Source of the DNA: Manduca sexta
Taxonomy: Eukaryota > Arthropoda > Insecta > Lepidoptera > Sphingidae
DNA length: 64,000 bases
Assembly: GCF_014839805.1 (NCBI RefSeq)
Contig: NC_051140.1
Span: forward strand, 9,011,826 to 9,075,825
Direction of reading: 5' to 3'
The notes under the pieces were generated by a model, which was not told the DNA's origin, did no database searches, and was given only the letters and a program-made list of their open reading frames with translations. The position numbers and the translations under genes are program-made. Positions 60,011 through 64,000 of the stretch are shown one piece after another (position 1 is the first letter of the stretch; each line of letters begins with the position of its first letter).

Positions 60011-63000
60011 CTGTATAATATTACTTTGAAAATATGTTGTAGATGTAGTCATTAAACAGTAAAATCGTGATGTTATAAACGCTAACAAACAATCATTACA
60101 ATACGATATAAGTAAACAAATCTATTTTCCTTTAATAGTCCACAAGCATCCTGATCATGGATTATTTAAATTATAAATTGAACTTCTATCTTAAAATTTA
60201 AATCATGAAAATATTTTAGTTTAGTCTACATTTCAGATAAATTAAAATAAAGATTCATGATTACCGTACTGTAGATAGTTGCAAAAAAGTAGTAAGCCTA
60301 TCGGTTAAGATTTACGGTCTTGTAACCCGATTTTGAGGAGAAAAGCTATTACAATTAGTAAAAATATACTCTCTGATGCTAAATTCATAACTCGCAAATT
60401 TCACCAGTGTGTTTTTTACAAAGATAAACCTTAACCTCGAAATATACGTAGCAGAGTTTTACGCTTAAACATTTAATTTTGGTACATAGTGTACGCAGTT
60501 ATAAAAGTTAAAATTGTCGCAAAGAGAATTGTCGAAACGAAACACTACATTGTAAGTTCTTTTTCAAGAACCTTTATGTATTATAGCCATAAAAATAAAA
60601 TAATTTTACCTCATTTTCCGATAACACGTTATGTTCTAACCTCGTAATTGTTTTTTTGTAAGTGAAGATAAAAACTAAACTGATTTCAGACAATGTTGAC
60701 TCCGAAATAAGATTACAAGCAACTAAATCGCAGGCAACCTATCTGTCAAAGAGCCTTATACATACAACAAAACGATATTTTGGTGACCGACAGCATGCCG
60801 TCAGCTAATCAATAGTGTTTTGTAATTTTGTGCAACAAAAATAGTAAAGAAAGCAATTGAAAAATAAAGAATTTTAAGGTAAGTACGTTAAATAAATATA
60901 ACATACAGCTTTTAACATGGCACATTCTAATTTCACTACATTGTCGAACAACAAACGAAGTATAGGAAGGATTTTATTTAAAGGTATATTTTTTTAAACA
61001 ATATACGAGCGAATTTTTGCGTTAAAACAATAAATTTTTGGAGCAAAAATACAAACGTTTGGATAGATGTTTGTTACTCAATCACGCTGTTACTGCAAAA
61101 TGGTTGGAGAATTGATTGTCCATCCCAGATACATAGGATACTTTTCATTCCAGACAAATCGTTTCATTTACCGTATTGCATACCTAATAAAACATTTATA
61201 GTCTAATAGTATGTAGCCAATTGTTCTACAAGTATTTTTTGTGATTGACTACAAGTCCACAAGAAAAATGACTTGAACTTACGCGCTTAGCGATTAACCT
61301 TTTTAATATGAAATTGGGAACTACATACAAAGTATCACGCTCGTATCCTATAGGGTTAGCCGAAAACTATGGGTTACCATTTTCTTTGATTCTGGCACAC
61401 ACTTCTTTTGCTTCCTCCACCTTCATCAATCTTCTCGTGCATTCTCGCCGACTACTTACTTTTGACCTGACCTTTACCAAGAATGTCGGATATCAAATAT
61501 TCGATGTGGTGATCCCCTACTGGCTCTTGCATTAACACTCTCCTCATAAGTAAATCATCTTTTTCAATCGCCCATCTTCTCCCACTACAAATTTCTAAAC
61601 CTTAGCTAACCCTTAAATCTCTAGTTATTAATCTTGATAAGTAACACGTAATAGAAATTTTAAAAAGATCGAGGCCAATATATAAGTGGTTATCGAGTAT
61701 TATTACACTTGACCATTGTTAAATCTATCTCAATTTTAATCAATCAGTTTAAAATTGGACGGTTCCATTCAATCTCTTAAACCGATGTTTCCATAATTAA
61801 TAAGTTTATTCTCAATCACTGCATTCAGAGCTTTAAGAGGTTGTGATTGAATTAAGTTTTTCATGCATTATTAAAAGCATTTAGTCACTTTGACTTTAAA
61901 ATCACAGCTGTAATACCAGACGACGCAAAACATTACAATAACAAAGAGAGGAAAGTAAAAATAAATCGGCAGCTGTATACAATTCTCGTACCAAGAGTTT
62001 ATTTCGTCAAGGGGATTGCTTGCTCTAATGCCATTCTAGAGTGTAATGTTCAGAAGAAAAGAATCGCTTTATTCGCGGATATTCATTCCCGCTCTATCAA
62101 TTGTTATTACGGCGATATCGCCTTCAGTTACTTACCTACTACAAGAATGCTATATTAATAATAGAATGATTTTCCACACAATGATTTACTATCAAATTGT
62201 TTATGAATTTGTATTTTTCAAAGATCTTCTTTAGAATACATCGAAATACAATCACATAAATGAAATGTTTAACCATTTCTAAAACTATATTTGAAATGTA
62301 ATATGATAGTGTGCGTAGTTTTTGTTTGTTTGTCTAATTTCGCAAATTAATTTCTACAACACTGTGTATTTCGTAATTGTCGTACTGTATATTTTATTAT
62401 ATTTCATTTTTCAACTGTGAAGGACCTTATAAATAACATAAATAAATAATGGACGCCCAAAATTGTATAATAGTGATGTCAGAAAAAGGCTATGAACCCT
62501 TCAACTACAATTTAAAACACACTTTTTAAGCCAAATGTATTTAATTACTGAGCGTAATTCTAATTACTTACGTGTTCAATTATGGCTTTTGCATATATAT
62601 GTATATATGAAAGTAAGTTAAATTGTTCTCCTATCCCAATTTCCATATACTAATGTGCCATACCTGCCTAAAGTATTTACAGCACTGGTACTAAGTGAGA
62701 AATGGCGCTCCAAGTTGCCGTCAAACTTCTCCATACTGATACTCAACTAGCACTAAGGAATTTATACGTATGCATATGTAATTAATTATTCTACAACAGC
62801 AACATTGCGACGAATGCTTAGAATCGGGAAACGTGTTACTTAGTAACACGGGAAGTATAAGCTATAAATATGCATTTCATATACGAAAAACTATTTATTG
62901 ACTTTAAGTACGCTGTTTAATTTTACATTTATTTTTCTAATAAACTCTTAAACTTATGACAATATTATATTTAAATTCCCGTGGGATACTCTTTAAAAGT

Positions 63001-64000
63001 AATATATCAACCAAAAAAGTGGATAGATTTTACTTAAAAAGGGCATTGTTAAAAAATACGAAAGAAAAACCAAGTGAAAGAAAAAATATTACTCATTCTG
63101 TCAAAGGTCTCGATAAGAAAAATCTTCATTGGCGGGCAATTTATCAATGTGCCTAACTGTCACGCACTCAAATTCCCGCGTCAAAGTCGCCACATCAAAA
63201 ATACAGTGGAAAAATATTTTCAATTTTTTTTTGTACTTCACCTACCCATCTTAAAATTTAAGCTTTTTGAGCTGATTTAAAAAAGCTACTCATATCGCAT
63301 TTTTATATTACTCTTAGATTGTACTATACTAGTATAAGACCGATATTTTTTTTGAACATTAAGTATAATTATAATCAATCAATTTCAAAAATGTTCTTAT
63401 TGTGAGATGTTTTAAACTGCCAAAATCTGTAAATAAATAAATTCCATAAATAATACAAAAACAATCCCCACATTCTCATTAAATACTTAATATTTTCACA
63501 TCACAATATATTCTAGTATCTTATTAAATAAATATCTATGTATTTTTTAAACAAATATTTATATGACATTCGCCAATAAAGCGAGCTAGACTGATCCAAT
63601 TTCCGCGGAACCTATAAATATCTGAACTAAGACAACACATCTGTTTTGATTTGAACAGAAATAGTTTTACTTGTTTTTATATCGTCAATCCGCCGTCCAA
63701 AGATGGATTCGAAAAACGGTCAAAGGATCATAATGCTTAATTTTCTTAGAGACTCCTGTAACAAATAAATAACGCTTATATAAAATAGTTCTAGTTGTGT
63801 ATCTACACAAAAATATCTATTCTTTTTCAAAGCTTACCCAAAAAATATTTTTTAATTTAAATGGTACAGATAGAAAAATAATTATTTGACTCGTATTTCA
63901 ATATTACTAGTAATAATGGGATATTTCATAAGAGTTCTTTATAAACATGCACAGATACTGAAAATGTAGCATCACAAACGTAAAACCAGAGTTTATTCGT
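60011..64000. other. Upstream intron or flank of the GPCR; no exon found
   Basis: No minus-strand exon with TM1 character and a phase-2 donor was identified. A GC-richer segment at 61300-61560 (plus-strand GGGTTAGCCGAAAACTATGG to CCCCTACTGGCTCTTGCATT) looks like a dispersed repeat fragment. The remainder is AT-rich without recognisable features. Confidence 0.4.

Noticed and set aside
61308..61535. Possible TM1 exon or separate gene on the plus strand
   Set aside because: Wrong strand for the GPCR, no hydrophobic span of TM length, no compatible splice sites; it looks like a repeat fragment.

Overview
This is a eukaryotic window, most likely from a butterfly or moth nuclear genome. It is AT-rich, its genes are split by GT-AG introns, and it carries repeat families typical of Lepidoptera: tRNA-derived SINEs with (ATT)n or (GAT)n tails, and short Helitron-like elements that begin TC and end in a GC hairpin plus CTAG. 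Three sets of protein-coding sequence can be supported; most of the rest is intergenic or repeat DNA.

Left part (1-6.1 kb, + strand): a tandem pair of insect gustatory receptor genes. The first shows only its last two exons (106-259 and 949-1115). The second is complete in four exons (2231-5884), encodes about 384 residues and ends in the family's TYxxxxxQF signature. The last two exons align between the two genes with the same lengths and intron phases, so they are tandem duplicates. SINEs crowd the introns of the first gene and a hAT-type MITE sits in an intron of the second.

Middle left (11.0-16.0 kb, - strand): an apparently intact DIRS-type tyrosine-recombinase retrotransposon of about 5.0 kb. 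It has a gag-like ORF, a reverse transcriptase/RNase H ORF with a C-terminal extension, and a tyrosine recombinase ORF. Its 175-bp inverted terminal repeats look identical, and a 99-bp internal complementary region is complementary to both outer ends, the arrangement expected for replication through a circle. Two SINEs lie just outside it, one with a perfect 15-bp target-site duplication.

Centre (17-54 kb): no convincing host gene. It holds SINEs, Helitron-like elements (one with five 123-bp tandem units), two copies of one MITE with long terminal inverted repeats, non-LTR retrotransposon remnants and several perfect hairpins, including two abutting 14-bp stems with the same TTGT loop and a 38-bp stem with a 4-base loop.

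Right part (54.4-60.0 kb, - strand): the C-terminal eight coding exons of a rhodopsin-like GPCR, from TM2 to the stop, about 425 residues. TM1 and the N terminus were not found. It lacks the DRY motif, has NPLLF in TM7, and its stop codon lies in a 9-bp tandem array that supplies nine in-frame TGA codons.
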